Translations under genes and position numbers: made by a program | Shown here: positions 25,939 through 35,407 of the stretch, in pieces | Numbering within the stretch: the first letter of the stretch is position 1 | Layout: every line of letters starts with the position of its first letter | Assembly: GCF_902506345.1 (NCBI RefSeq) | Contig: NZ_LR733413.1 | Location: 254,531-318,530, forward strand | Length of the DNA: 64,000 nucleotides | Source of the DNA: Flavobacterium sp. 9R | GTDB taxonomy: Bacteria; Bacteroidota; Bacteroidia; Flavobacteriales; Flavobacteriaceae | Direction: 5' to 3' | Notes under the pieces: model-generated | What the model was told of the DNA's origin: nothing | The model's input: the letters and a program-made list of their open reading frames with translations, nothing else | The model's database searches: none

Positions 25939-27210
25939 TTATTTTAAAATAGTTTGCTTTCTGTCTGGTCCAACAGAAACTATTTTTATCGGTACTTCAA
26001 CCTCTTTTTCTATAAATTCAATGTATTCTTTCAATTCTTTTGGTAATTCCTCATAAGTAGTCATTCCAGTCAAATCTTGTGCCCATCCTTTGAATTCTTG
26101 GTAAACAGGAGTTACATTTTCAGGCTCAATATTGTATGGGAAATGCGCAATTTCTTGTCCTTTGTATTGATATGCAGTACAAACTTTTAAAGTATCAAAA
26201 CCAGAAAGTACATCACCTTTCATCATCATCAATTGGGTTACACCGTTTACTTGAACAGCATATTTTAATGCTACTAAATCCAACCAACCACAACGTCTTT
26301 GTCTTCCAGTTACAGATCCAAATTCATTACCAATTTTTGCCATTGTTGCACCAACTTCGTCAAACAATTCAGTAGGGAATGGTCCACTACCTACACGAGT
26401 AACATAAGCTTTGAAAATTCCGTACACTTCTTTGATTTTGTTCGGAGCAATACCTAAACCTGTACAAGCCCCAGCAGCTGTTGTATTAGATGAAGTTACA
26501 AATGGATAGGTTCCAAAATCAACATCTAATAGAGAACCTTGAGCACCTTCGCACAAAATAGATTTTCCTGCTTTTTGCGCTTGGTGTAAATATTCTTCAC
26601 TATCAATAAAATCTAATTTTTTTAATTCTTGAATAGCTTCAAAAAATTCAGTTTCCATTTCAGCCAAGTTGTATTGAATAGCTACATCATAGAACTTAAT
26701 CATTTCTTCGTGTTTGTCAGCTAGTGCTCTGTAACGATCTGCGAAATCTTCTAACTCGATATCTCCAACTCTAAGACCGTTTCTACCTGTTTTGTCCATA
26801 TATGTTGGACCAATTCCTTTCAAAGTAGAACCAATTTTTGCTTTTCCTTTTGATGCTTCAGATGCTGCATCTAGTAAGCGGTGAGTTGGTAAAATTAAAT
26901 GTGCTTTTCTAGATATGATTAACTTAGATTTTATGTCTAAATTAAATTTTTCTAAACCTTCAATTTCTTTTTGAAAAACAACAGGATCAATCACTACACC
27001 ATTTCCTATAATGTTTACAGAGTTTTTATGAAAAATACCAGAAGGAATGGTTCTCAAAACGTGTTTGATTCCGTCAAATTCTAGTGTGTGTCCAGCATTT
27101 GGTCCTCCTTGAAAACGGGCAATGATATCATAATTAGAGGTAAGTACGTCTACAATTTTTCCTTTTCCTTCATCCCCCCATTGTAATCCTAATAATAAAT
27201 CTACGGTCAT
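25939..27210 (-). CDS. purA: Adenylosuccinate synthase
   Basis: Catalyses the GTP-dependent joining of aspartate to IMP, the first committed step to AMP. The N-terminal signature WGDEGKGK (11-18) holds the catalytic Asp13, and GPNAGHTL carries the catalytic His. The C-terminal KQTILK end is typical. The length of 423 residues is normal. It begins at ATG 27210, downstream of fur, and ends at a strong terminator. Confidence 0.95.
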   Translation of the reverse strand: MTVDLLLGLQWGDEGKGKIVDVLTSNYDIIARFQGGPNAGHTLEFDGIKHVLRTIPSGIFHKNSVNIIGNGVVIDPVVFQKEIEGLEKFNLDIKSKLIISRKAHLILPTHRLLDAASEASKGKAKIGSTLKGIGPTYMDKTGRNGLRVGDIELEDFADRYRALADKHEEMIKFYDVAIQYNLAEMETEFFEAIQELKKLDFIDSEEYLHQAQKAGKSILCEGAQGSLLDVDFGTYPFVTSSNTTAAGACTGLGIAPNKIKEVYGIFKAYVTRVGSGPFPTELFDEVGATMAKIGNEFGSVTGRQRRCGWLDLVALKYAVQVNGVTQLMMMKGDVLSGFDTLKVCTAYQYKGQEIAHFPYNIEPENVTPVYQEFKGWAQDLTGMTTYEELPKELKEYIEFIEKEVEVPIKIVSVGPDRKQTILK

Positions 27211-27240
27211 TATCTGTATTATTTGTTGTTAATTAAATGT

Positions 27241-27269
27241 AATTGGACAACTTATAAGTTGCCCAATTT
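27241..27269. terminator. Hairpin between fur and purA
   Basis: A 13-bp stem with one mismatch (AATTGGACAACTT / AAGTTGCCCAATT) and a 3-nt loop. The T-run follows on the plus strand, whereas both flanking genes are on the minus strand, so its role is unclear. It may still end fur transcription weakly. Confidence 0.5.
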
Positions 27270-27283
27270 TTTTATTTTTTATG

Positions 27284-27742
27284 TTATTCTGTTTTCTTTT
27301 TGTTACCATACAAATACAGCGAATGGTTCGTGATTTCTATGTCAAAAATTTCTTCGATTGTTTTTTTGATTGATTGAATTCTTGGATCACAAAACTCTAT
27401 TACTTCTCCTGTGTCGGTCATAATAATGTGATCGTGTTGTTTGTCGAAATACGATTTTTCGTAATGCGCTTGATTTTGTCCAAACTGATGTTTGCGCACC
27501 AAAGCACAATCTAAAAGTAATTCTATAGTATTGTATAAAGTGGCTCTACTCACACGGTAGTTTTTGTTTTTCATTTTGATATACAAATTTTCGATATCAA
27601 AATGTTCTTCACTATCGTAAATTTCCTGAAGGATAGCATAACGTTCAGGCGTTTTTCTGTGTCCTTTATTTTCAAGATACATCGTAAAAACATTTTTTAC
27701 AATTTCTTGATTTTTATTGTTTTCTGTGGAGATGAGTGTCAT
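27284..27742 (-). CDS. fur: Fur-family transcriptional regulator
   Basis: A 152-residue metal-responsive repressor. The N-terminal winged helix is around [17 protein letters not shown]...[16 protein letters not shown]. The C-terminal dimerisation and metal-binding part contains KQHDHIIM (about 104-111) and an aspartate-rich EFCDPRI. It lacks paired CxxC motifs for structural zinc, as is common in Bacteroidota Fur proteins. ATG 27742 is preferred over a TTG three codons upstream. The metal specificity (Fe, Zn or peroxide) is not decidable by eye. Confidence 0.85.
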   Translation of the reverse strand: MTLISTENNKNQEIVKNVFTMYLENKGHRKTPERYAILQEIYDSEEHFDIENLYIKMKNKNYRVSRATLYNTIELLLDCALVRKHQFGQNQAHYEKSYFDKQHDHIIMTDTGEVIEFCDPRIQSIKKTIEEIFDIEITNHSLYLYGNKKKTE

Positions 27743-27748
27743 ATCTGG

Positions 27749-27756
27749 CAAAGATA
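27749..27756 (-). promoter_or_regulatory. -7 element before fur
   Basis: On the minus strand TATCTTTG matches TAnnTTTG. It lies so close to the ATG (27742) that the transcript would be nearly leaderless. No -33 element is clear. Confidence 0.3.
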
Positions 27757-27824
27757 AATTATTTTGTTTAAAGATTAAAGGCCCTAGTTTTAAAGTTTGT
27801 GATTAATTATAAATCAAAACAGTT

Positions 27825-30047
27825 TTAGGTATTGTAAACTCTAGTGACTTTTTCTATTCCGTCAATTTTTTTAATGTTATTAATCATTTTTTTCAAAATA
27901 GTATTGTTTTGAACCACTACTGCTACTTGACCGTGAAAAAGTCCAGCATTAGTGCTCAAAGAGATACTCTGAATGTTGACATGCATATTGTTTGAAATCA
28001 CTTTCGTGAGTTGGTTGGTCAATCCAAGGACATCCATACCGGTAATATCGAGTAGTGCCTTAAATTCTTCTTGTGTAGAGTCAATCCATTTGGCACTCAT
28101 AATTCTATAAGCATAGTTGGATTGCATACCTATAGCATTTGGACAATCTTTTTTATGCACTTTTATGCCTTCATTAATCGTAACAAAACCAAAAACATCA
28201 TCTCCTGGAATCGGGTTACAACACGGGGCTAGTTTATAGTCTAGTTTGTCATGTTCTGTTCCAAAAACTAGTAAATCATAATTGTTGTTAATCTCAGGTT
28301 TGTGGATATCAACATCAGCCGTATTTTTTTGATTACGTTTGATTTTGTTCTTGAAGAAATTGATTATGGTATTGCTTTTCTTCGCTGCAAAATCTTTCAA
28401 TTGCTGATTTTCAATTGCACCAATTCCAACTCTGTAATATAAATCCAAACTAGTTTTGAGCTTAAAGAAATTCACCAACTCATTTGTAACAGATTCGTTC
28501 AGGTTGATTTTGAGGTGTTTTAACTTACGGGTAAGAATTTCTTTTCCTTCTTCGCCAATTTTTTTGGTGTTTTCGTTGAGAACGTTTTTAATTTTTGTTT
28601 TGGCTCTTGAAGTAGTCACATAATCCAACCAGTTGGCAGTTGGTTTTTGATATTGTGAGGTGATTACATCAATTTGGTCCCCACTTTTGAGTTCATAATT
28701 TAGTGGAACTAGTTTACCATTAACGCGTGTTCCTCTGGTTCTTATTCCTAGTTCAGAGTGAATGCTGAAGGCGAAATCTAACGAAGTAGCACCTTTTGGT
28801 AATGATTTGATTTCTCCTTTTGGGGTGAACACAAAAATTTCTTTTGAGTACAAATTCATTTTGAAATCTTCGACAAAATCTACCGCATTCGTCTCAGAAT
28901 TTTCTAAAGCTTCTCTAAGTAAATTCAACCAAACGTCTAAACCGCTTTCTTCGGTAGCGCCATTTTTATACTTGTAGTGTGCTGCATACCCTTTTTCTGC
29001 AATTTCATCCATGCGTTCGCTTCGAACTTGTACTTCAACCCAGCGCCCTCTTGGTCCCATGACCGTAATGTGAAGCGCTTCGTAACCCGTAGATTTTGGA
29101 GACGAAATCCAATCTCTCAAACGGCTTGGGCTGGGTCTGTAGTGATCGGTTACTATCGAATAGATTTTCCATGCCAAAAATTTCTCTTCATTGGGTTGTG
29201 CTTTATACACAATACGCAATGCAAACTTGTCATAGACTTCGTCAAAACTTACGTTTTGAGCCTTCATTTTTCTACGAATAGAATAAATAGATTTGGGCCT
29301 TCCTTTGATAAGATATTCAATCCCTTCTTGATCTAAAGAGTTTTTCAGTACATCTGAGATATCTTTGATATAAGCATCTTGTTCTTCTTTGGTTTCTTTG
29401 ATTTTGCTTACAATTTCGTTGTAAATTTCAGGTTCTGTGTATTTTAATCCTAAATCTTCTAGTTTTATTTTGATATTGTATAAGCCCAATCGGTGAGCCA
29501 AAGGCGCATAAATGTATAAAGTTTCGGAGGCGATTTTGGTTTGCTTGTCCTCACGCATCGAATCCATAGTTTGCATGTTGTGCAATCGATCGGCAAGTTT
29601 TATTAAAATTACCCGAACATCATCGTTCAAGGTCAGTATCATTTTTCTGAAATTCTCCGCTTGCAGAGAAGCATTTAAATCTTTTTGAACTAAAGATATT
29701 TTGGTAAGTCCCTCGACCAATTGTGCTACTTTTGGATTAAAAAGCTTTTCAATATCTTCAACGGTAATTGGAGTATCTTCCACAACATCATGAAGCAATG
29801 CGGCAGCGATAGAGGTGGCACCCAAACCAATTTCAGAGGCTACAATTTTGGCCACAGCAATGGGGTGAAAAATATATGCTTCTCCCGATTTTCTTCGTTG
29901 GTCTTTGTGAGCATCCACAGCTACATCAAAAGCTTTTCGAATTAGCTTTTTGTCGGTAGTTGTTAAGGTTTGGTAACTAATGCGCAATAATTCTTTGTAT
30001 TCTTGCGCAATCGCTTTGTTTTCTTTCTCTATTTCTAATTCTGTCAT
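27825..30047 (-). CDS. Bifunctional (p)ppGpp synthetase/hydrolase (RelA/SpoT)
   Basis: A 740-residue stringent-response enzyme. In order: an HD hydrolase domain with HDVVED (86-91), a synthetase domain (about 220-345), a TGS domain around IFVFTPKGEIKSLPKGATSLDFAFSIH, a helical linker with a conserved Cys pair (PCCNPIPGD), and a C-terminal ACT domain. Both catalytic domains look complete. It would control ppGpp levels in amino-acid starvation. ATG 30047 is preferred over a TTG five codons upstream. Confidence 0.93.
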   Translation of the reverse strand: MTELEIEKENKAIAQEYKELLRISYQTLTTTDKKLIRKAFDVAVDAHKDQRRKSGEAYIFHPIAVAKIVASEIGLGATSIAAALLHDVVEDTPITVEDIEKLFNPKVAQLVEGLTKISLVQKDLNASLQAENFRKMILTLNDDVRVILIKLADRLHNMQTMDSMREDKQTKIASETLYIYAPLAHRLGLYNIKIKLEDLGLKYTEPEIYNEIVSKIKETKEEQDAYIKDISDVLKNSLDQEGIEYLIKGRPKSIYSIRRKMKAQNVSFDEVYDKFALRIVYKAQPNEEKFLAWKIYSIVTDHYRPSPSRLRDWISSPKSTGYEALHITVMGPRGRWVEVQVRSERMDEIAEKGYAAHYKYKNGATEESGLDVWLNLLREALENSETNAVDFVEDFKMNLYSKEIFVFTPKGEIKSLPKGATSLDFAFSIHSELGIRTRGTRVNGKLVPLNYELKSGDQIDVITSQYQKPTANWLDYVTTSRAKTKIKNVLNENTKKIGEEGKEILTRKLKHLKINLNESVTNELVNFFKLKTSLDLYYRVGIGAIENQQLKDFAAKKSNTIINFFKNKIKRNQKNTADVDIHKPEINNNYDLLVFGTEHDKLDYKLAPCCNPIPGDDVFGFVTINEGIKVHKKDCPNAIGMQSNYAYRIMSAKWIDSTQEEFKALLDITGMDVLGLTNQLTKVISNNMHVNIQSISLSTNAGLFHGQVAVVVQNNTILKKMINNIKKIDGIEKVTRVYNT

Positions 30048-30142
30048 AACGGCATGGTTCAATTTCTAAAACTAAGCAATAAATCCCATTTTTGCAAGGC
30101 GAAATTGACTTATAAAGTTTATTTAAGAGCTTTTAAAAGTAA

Positions 30143-30183
30143 TTTGTCCGATAAAAAAATACAATCATTTTTTATCGGACAAA
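30143..30183 (-). terminator. Hairpin terminator downstream of the serine hydrolase pseudogene
   Basis: A long stem TTTGTCCGATAAAAAA / TTTTTTATCGGACAAA with an 8-nt loop. On the minus strand a T-rich stretch (TTACTTTT) follows. It lies between the pseudogene stop and relA/spoT. Confidence 0.65.
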
Positions 30184-30205
30184 AATAAAAATATTTTGAT
30201 GGCGA

Positions 30206-31755
30206 CTAATTGACCCTTTTGAAATCTAGGTCTTGAAAATCATAACTGAAATCAGTTAAGTCTGAAATTGGTTTCATCTTGATGCCAATCGTTTTTCCTG
30301 AAGCATCATTTTCTAGGAATAAATGCGCATCAGCATTGAAAAAAGCATTGTTCCATTTCACCACTAGATTACCTGATTTATAAAAGAAAACTTCGCCAGC
30401 TAATTGTGGAGAGCGTTTCGATTGAAAATAAATTTTTCCTTTCTTTTCTGAAAGTTCAATGGTACCAAACCAATTGTCTTTGTAGGTTCCAATAATAGAT
30501 TTCCAGTCAGTTTTTACTTTGTCTTTTTTGTTTTTGGCTACAGTTGCCCAAACTTCCTCGGTTACTTTGTCGGCAGTAGCGACATTGGCTTTGATTCGAT
30601 TATGATACAGTGTTACATAATCTTGAGCAGAAATACCTAAATAACTATCCTTAATCGTATTGGTTATCGCTGTAAAAGCGGCACCTTCTTGTTGATTGGT
30701 CAGAACAACTATCCCTAATTGTAGTTCAGGAAGTAGTGTTACTTGAGTGACATTTCCTTCTAAACCTCCTGTGTGCGAAACTTGTTTGAATCCTTTAACA
30801 TCATTCAAAAACCACCCCAATCCGTAACCATTGAAGTGAGTGTTGTAAGGTGGGCGAGTGGCTGCTGGAATGATGGTTTGCAATTGCCACATTTCATTTT
30901 GCTGCGCTTCAGAGAATAAAGCTTTGTTTTCTGGCCCGTATTTTCCTTTGTTGAGTTGCAAAAGTACCCATTTACTCAAGTCATTTACGCTAGAATAAAT
31001 ACCTGCGCTCCATCAAAAAGTTGGTTGGTATAAGGCTTGATTACTTTTAATTGACCGTTTACAGGAACGTGTGGAGCAATGACGTTTGTAGTATCTTTTA
31101 ACCTTTTGTATGAGGCTACACTATAGTTCATCTCAAGTGGTTTCATCATACGTTGCTCTACAAAATCAGCCCAAGAAAGCTGACTTACTTTGTGAATAAT
31201 TTCACCAGCCACGATGTACAAAAGATTGTCGTAATCAAATTTGGTTCTAAAGCCAGAAACAGGTTTTAAGTACTGTAGATTTTCGATTATATCTTTTGAA
31301 GTAAAATCACTTCCATCAGGCCAAATCATTAAATCACCCGCACCAAGTCCTAAACCACTTCGATGTGTTACTAAATCTCGAATGGTAAATTCGCTGGTAA
31401 CATAGTCATTGTACATTTTGAAATTGGGCAAATACTGAATTACTTTATCGTCCCATTGTAGCTTTCCTTCTTCAATAAGCATCGCTAATGCGGCTGTGGT
31501 AAAGGCTTTACTATTGGAAGCAATCCCGAATAAGGTGTTGCCATCCACTTTTTCTTTGGTCAAAATTGATTTTACACCATATCCTTTGGAATGAATTACT
31601 TTGCCATCTTTTACTACCGCTACGGCAATCCCAGGCACATTAAAGGTTTGAATGGCTTTCTCGGTTACTTGGTCGATTTGCTCTGGTGTAATTTGAGCAA
31701 AAGTGCTGAAACTAAATACAGAAAGTAAGAGCAGCGAAAAATAATATTTTTTCAT
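30206..31755 (-). pseudogene. Frameshifted serine hydrolase (beta-lactamase/PBP4* family)
   Basis: Two adjacent reading frames form one protein. The N-terminal part (31755-30985) has a signal peptide, the SxxK motif SNSK and a YxN-like YDN, and ends at FDGA before running into an out-of-frame stop. The C-terminal part (30979-30206) resumes with SKWVLLQLNKGKYG and holds the HTGG motif (SHTGG) and a DUF3471-like tail. Restoring one missing base near 31003-31009 would give the usual continuation after FDGA into GIYSS. All catalytic motifs are kept, so this is a recent mutation or a sequencing error. Both halves are annotated here as one gene. Confidence 0.8.
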
Positions 31756-31797
31756 TTTTTTAAGTGTTGTGTTGTTCAATAATCAATCAATATTTTT

Positions 31798-32601
31798 TTA
31801 AAATCCTCTTTGTCTTTTGGCTTCGAAAATCAAAATAGCCGCCGCTACCGAAACGTTCATCGAATCAATTTCGCCTTGCATCGGGATAATAATATTTTGT
31901 GTGGCCGCATCGCGCCATTCTTCCGTCAAACCTGTAGCTTCTGTTCCAACAACTAGAGCGGTTGGCGGGGTATAATCTTCAAGATGATAGCTATTTGAGT
32001 TTTGTAAAGTAGCACAATAAAAACTGATATTTTTTGCTTTCAAAAAAGCAATAATTTCCGCTGTGCTTCCAGTAGCGATTTGGTTGGTAAACAAACAGCC
32101 CACGCTCGAACGAACGATGTTTGGGTTGTATAAATCACTTTTGGGGTTGGCAATGATTACAGCATCCAAATTAGCTGCGTCCGCAGTTCGCAATAAGGCG
32201 CCAATGTTGCCTGGTTTTTCAGGAGCTTCTGCCACTAGAATCAATGGGTTTTCGGAGAGTTTTAAATCCGATAACAATGTCGATTTGGTTTTGGCTACAG
32301 CCAAGACACCTTCTGTAGAATCTCTGTAGGCTAGCTTTTCATAAACGGCCGAAGTAATTTCTATTAGTTCAGCATTAGAAGCCAATTGTTTGGTTTGGCT
32401 TTCTGAACAAATTTCGGGAACAAATAATAAGGTTTCAATTTCGTATCCGCCTTTTATGGCAATGCTAATTTCTCGTTGTCCTTCAATCAAGAAAGTGCCG
32501 GTTTGTTTGCGAGCTTTGGCCTTTTCTTGTAATAAAACCAAGGATTTGATATACGGATTCTGTATGGAAGTAATTTGTTTCAAGCTTTTTTTTAATGACA
32601 A
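31798..32601 (-). CDS. TrmH/SpoU-family RNA 2'-O-methyltransferase
   Basis: A 267-residue SPOUT enzyme. The N-terminal substrate-binding domain (about 1-95) is followed by the knotted catalytic domain with motif 1 (EKPGNIGALLRTADAA), motif 2 (VVGTEATGL) and motif 3 (IPMQGEIDSMNVSVAAAILIFEA), which bind AdoMet and form the trefoil knot. The target is probably rRNA or tRNA ribose. It starts with TTG at 32601; a second TTG six codons later is possible. The gene appears to have its own short transcript. Confidence 0.9.
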   Translation of the reverse strand: MSLKKSLKQITSIQNPYIKSLVLLQEKAKARKQTGTFLIEGQREISIAIKGGYEIETLLFVPEICSESQTKQLASNAELIEITSAVYEKLAYRDSTEGVLAVAKTKSTLLSDLKLSENPLILVAEAPEKPGNIGALLRTADAANLDAVIIANPKSDLYNPNIVRSSVGCLFTNQIATGSTAEIIAFLKAKNISFYCATLQNSNSYHLEDYTPPTALVVGTEATGLTEEWRDAATQNIIIPMQGEIDSMNVSVAAAILIFEAKRQRGF

Positions 32602-32680
32602 ATATACACAGAGTATTACTTAGATTAAACTTGAATTGGGATATTTAAAGAATACTGCATTTATTTAATAAGTATTTCTT

Positions 32681-32688
32681 TAATTTTG
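32681..32688 (+). promoter_or_regulatory. -7 element before the TRIC-channel gene
   Basis: TAATTTTG matches TAnnTTTG and would start transcription about 45 nt before the ATG at 32740. No clear -33 element is seen. Confidence 0.35.
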
Positions 32689-32739
32689 TTTTCTTCAAAA
32701 AGAAACAACATTGTTTAAGAGTAAACGAATAAGAGCAAC

Positions 32740-33348
32740 ATGTTTTATTTACTAGATATTATTGGGACTATGGCTTTTGCTTTATCGGGAGCACTTACGG
32801 CAATGAACAAAAGATTGGACCCTTTTGGGATATTGATTATTGCCTTTGTCACGGCGGTTGGCGGCGGTACTTTAAGAGACGTGCTTATTGGTAAAACTCC
32901 CGTGGGTTGGATGCTCAATCTCAATTATGTTTACGTGATTTTCATTGGCTATATTTTGGCGATTCTATTCAGAAAAAAATTTGATAAGTTGCGCAAATCC
33001 TTGTTTTTATTCGATACTATTGGCTTAGGTGTTTTTACTCTTATTGGTTTGGAAAAAGGGGTTAGCATCGGTTTGCATCCTATCATTTGTACTGCTTTGG
33101 GAACAATGACGGCTTGTTTTGGAGGGGTCATTCGGGATATTTTGTGTAATGAAATTCCAGTTATTTTCAGAAAAGAGATTTATGCTACTATTTGTATTTT
33201 AGGTGGTATTGTATTTTTTCTTATGAAAGAAGGTGACTTTTCAAATGACATCACTCATTTAGTAACCACTTTAGTGATTATCATTGTTCGGTTGTTGGTG
33301 GTCAAGTTCAATTGGTCGTTGCCAACATTAGATTTAAAATTGAAGTAA
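32740..33348 (+). CDS. Trimeric intracellular cation channel family protein (UPF0126)
   Basis: A 202-residue polytopic membrane protein with about six to seven helices in two repeats. Each repeat carries the family motif: GGGTLRDVL in the first and GGVIRDIL in the second. These motifs mark UPF0126 proteins, homologous to animal TRIC channels for K+ or Na+. It starts the plus-strand run leading into the polysaccharide genes; only 2 nt separate its stop from the next GTG. Confidence 0.88.
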   Translation: MFYLLDIIGTMAFALSGALTAMNKRLDPFGILIIAFVTAVGGGTLRDVLIGKTPVGWMLNLNYVYVIFIGYILAILFRKKFDKLRKSLFLFDTIGLGVFTLIGLEKGVSIGLHPIICTALGTMTACFGGVIRDILCNEIPVIFRKEIYATICILGGIVFFLMKEGDFSNDITHLVTTLVIIIVRLLVVKFNWSLPTLDLKLK

Positions 33349-33350
33349 AC

Positions 33351-34301
33351 GTGAAGAATTATAGTATAAGGCCTTATCAAGAAAGCGATTATGAGCTTTG
33401 GAACACCTTTGTGAGTGCCGCTAAAAATGCTACATTTTTGTTTCATAGGGATTTTATGGAGTACCATAAAGAACGTTTTGAGGATTTTTCACTGTTAGTA
33501 TTTGATAAAGTTAAATTGGTTGCAGTCTTGCCAGCCAATAGAGTAGGAGATAAGGTGTATTCACATCAAGGATTAACTTATGGCGGATTGGTTTATTCTT
33601 CCAAATTAAAAATAGAAAAGATAGAAACGATTTTGGATTTGGTGTTTGATTTTTTCAAGAGCAAGCGGATAGAACATTTTTATTTGCACCCAATTCCTTC
33701 ATTTTATCTAGGACAAGGAAACGCAGCGATTGACTTTTTTTTGATGAAAAAAGGAGCGCAACTTTACCGAAAAGAAATGAATATGGTAGCGCAATTGCAT
33801 CAAGAAATTCCAATTTCTAAAAGTAAATTGAAACATTTTAGACGAACAGAATTATTGGGATTGCGGGTGGTAGAAGAAACCAATTTTCAACCTTTTTGGG
33901 AAAAAATTCTTGAGCCAAGATTAGTAGAAAAATATGCTGCAAAACCAGTTCATAGCCTGACTGAAATTCAATTGCTTCACGAGAGATTTCCTCAAAATAT
34001 CAAACAATTTTCGGCGTATTTAGAGGATAAAATTGTTGCAGGAATCACCATTTTTGAATTTGAAAACGGAGTGAAATCGCAATACGGTGCCACTTCTAAA
34101 AAAGGTGAAAAATACCGTGCTTTGGATTTTTTATTCATTTCTTTACTAGATATTTTTCAAAAAAGAGGCAAACTTTTTTTTGATATGGGAATTGTAAATG
34201 ACTCTGGCGAAAAAGGATTTCATAGCGGCTTATTGCAGCAAAAAGAAGAATTGGGTTGCACGGTATGGAATCAAGATTTTTACAAAATCAAGCTAGTATG
34301 A
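33351..34301 (+). CDS. FemAB/GNAT-like acyl- or aminoacyl-transferase
   Basis: A 316-residue cytoplasmic protein similar to the GNAT/FemAB-fold transferases found in polysaccharide clusters. The first half shows a pattern YSIRPYQESDYELWNTFVS, typical of the fold's first strand and helix; the second half, GITIFEFENGVKSQYGATS, resembles the acyl-acceptor part. GTG 33351 is chosen because it follows the previous stop by 2 nt and precedes the conserved start; the frame also stays open upstream. Its stop overlaps the aminotransferase ATG (ATGA). The acceptor is unknown, perhaps the amino sugar made by its neighbours. Confidence 0.6.
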   Translation: MKNYSIRPYQESDYELWNTFVSAAKNATFLFHRDFMEYHKERFEDFSLLVFDKVKLVAVLPANRVGDKVYSHQGLTYGGLVYSSKLKIEKIETILDLVFDFFKSKRIEHFYLHPIPSFYLGQGNAAIDFFLMKKGAQLYRKEMNMVAQLHQEIPISKSKLKHFRRTELLGLRVVEETNFQPFWEKILEPRLVEKYAAKPVHSLTEIQLLHERFPQNIKQFSAYLEDKIVAGITIFEFENGVKSQYGATSKKGEKYRALDFLFISLLDIFQKRGKLFFDMGIVNDSGEKGFHSGLLQQKEELGCTVWNQDFYKIKLV

Positions 34302-35407
34302 TACGATTTCTAGACTTAAAAAGAATAAATGAACGGTATGAAACGGCATTTCAAGATACATTGAAATCAGTTTTAGAAAGAGGCTGGTATATTTTAGGTA
34401 AAGAAGTAGAAACGTTCGAAACTAATTTTGCAAACTATTGTAAGTCGGAACATTGTGTGGGTGTGGGCAATGGTTTGGATGCTTTGACTTTGATTTTTAA
34501 AGCCTATATTCAATTAGGAAAATTGCAAAAAGGGGATGAAGTTATTGTACCAGCCAATACTTATATAGCAAGTATTTTAGCTATTCTAGCTGCTGATTTG
34601 GTTCCTGTTTTAGTAGAACCCAAATTAGAAACTTACAACATTAACCCTGATTTGATTCCAGAAAAGATAACTTCAAAAACCAAGGCTATTTTGGCGGTTC
34701 ATTTATACGGACAGTTAGCAGAAATGGAGCGTATTCACAAAATTGCTGAACAAAATGATTTATTAGTTATTGAAGATGCGGCTCAGGCTCACGGGATTGC
34801 AAGAAATTCCAGTTTTGAAATTCCAAATTCCAAAACCAGAATCTGGGCTGTTGCCTACAGTTTTTATCCGAGTAAAAATTTAGGTGCTTTGGGTGATGGA
34901 GGAGCAGTTGTTACTAATGATGCTCCATTGGCGAAAGTGATACAATCCCTGCGTAATTATGGTTCCGAATCAAAATATCAGAATGAGTTTATTGGTGTTA
35001 ATTCTAGATTGGACGAAATTCAAGCTGCTTTTTTGAACCTAAAATTATCCAACTTAGATGCAGATAACGAAAAGCGAAGAACTATTGCCAAACGCTATTT
35101 GACCGAAATTAAAAACGATAAAATCATCTTACCATTTTGGGATTTTTCTAAAAATCACGTTTTCCATTTGTTTGTGATTCGAACACACAAAAGAACTGAA
35201 TTGCAAGCTTATTTGCAACAACACGGTATTGAAACAGCGATTCATTATCCCATTCCACCGCACAAGCAAAAGGCTTTAGGAAATATGAATTCGCTCTCGT
35301 TTCCTATCACTGAGAAAATGCATAAGGAGGTTTTGAGTATTCCACTAAATCCAGCTCTTGAGGACGAAGAAGTTAGTACTATTATTAACGCCTTAAACGA
35401 ATATTAA
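34298..35407 (+). CDS. DegT/DnrJ/EryC1 family PLP-dependent sugar aminotransferase (FdtB/QdtB-like)
   Basis: A 369-residue aminotransferase that should add an amino group to a 3-keto sugar nucleotide, as FdtB or QdtB do for dTDP-3-amino-3,6-dideoxyhexoses. The PLP lysine is in YSFYPSKNLGALGDGGA; an upstream EDAAQAHG motif binds the cofactor. Just before that lysine the protein has a stretch (NSSFEIPNSKTRIW) encoded by DNA with an AAATTCCAAATTCC repeat. ATG 34298 overlaps the previous stop. The downstream acetyltransferase starts at TAATG. Confidence 0.85.
   Translation: MIRFLDLKRINERYETAFQDTLKSVLERGWYILGKEVETFETNFANYCKSEHCVGVGNGLDALTLIFKAYIQLGKLQKGDEVIVPANTYIASILAILAADLVPVLVEPKLETYNINPDLIPEKITSKTKAILAVHLYGQLAEMERIHKIAEQNDLLVIEDAAQAHGIARNSSFEIPNSKTRIWAVAYSFYPSKNLGALGDGGAVVTNDAPLAKVIQSLRNYGSESKYQNEFIGVNSRLDEIQAAFLNLKLSNLDADNEKRRTIAKRYLTEIKNDKIILPFWDFSKNHVFHLFVIRTHKRTELQAYLQQHGIETAIHYPIPPHKQKALGNMNSLSFPITEKMHKEVLSIPLNPALEDEEVSTIINALNEY
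34806..34848. repeat. AAATTCCAAATTCC-type repeat inside the aminotransferase gene
   Basis: The stretch contains AAATTCC, GAAATTCC and AAATTCC in close succession, similar to the AATTCCAA-rich intergenic stretch near 2607-2675. Here it is in frame and encodes part of the loop before the PLP lysine. Confidence 0.35.

Noticed and set aside
27241..27275. A plus-strand gene ending at the fur-purA hairpin
   Set aside because: The T-run orientation suggests plus-strand termination, but no plus-strand gene precedes it; fur occupies the other side on the minus strand.
28977..29336. Plus-strand open frame inside relA/spoT
   Set aside because: Antisense to conserved synthetase coding sequence; composition is that of a mirror frame.
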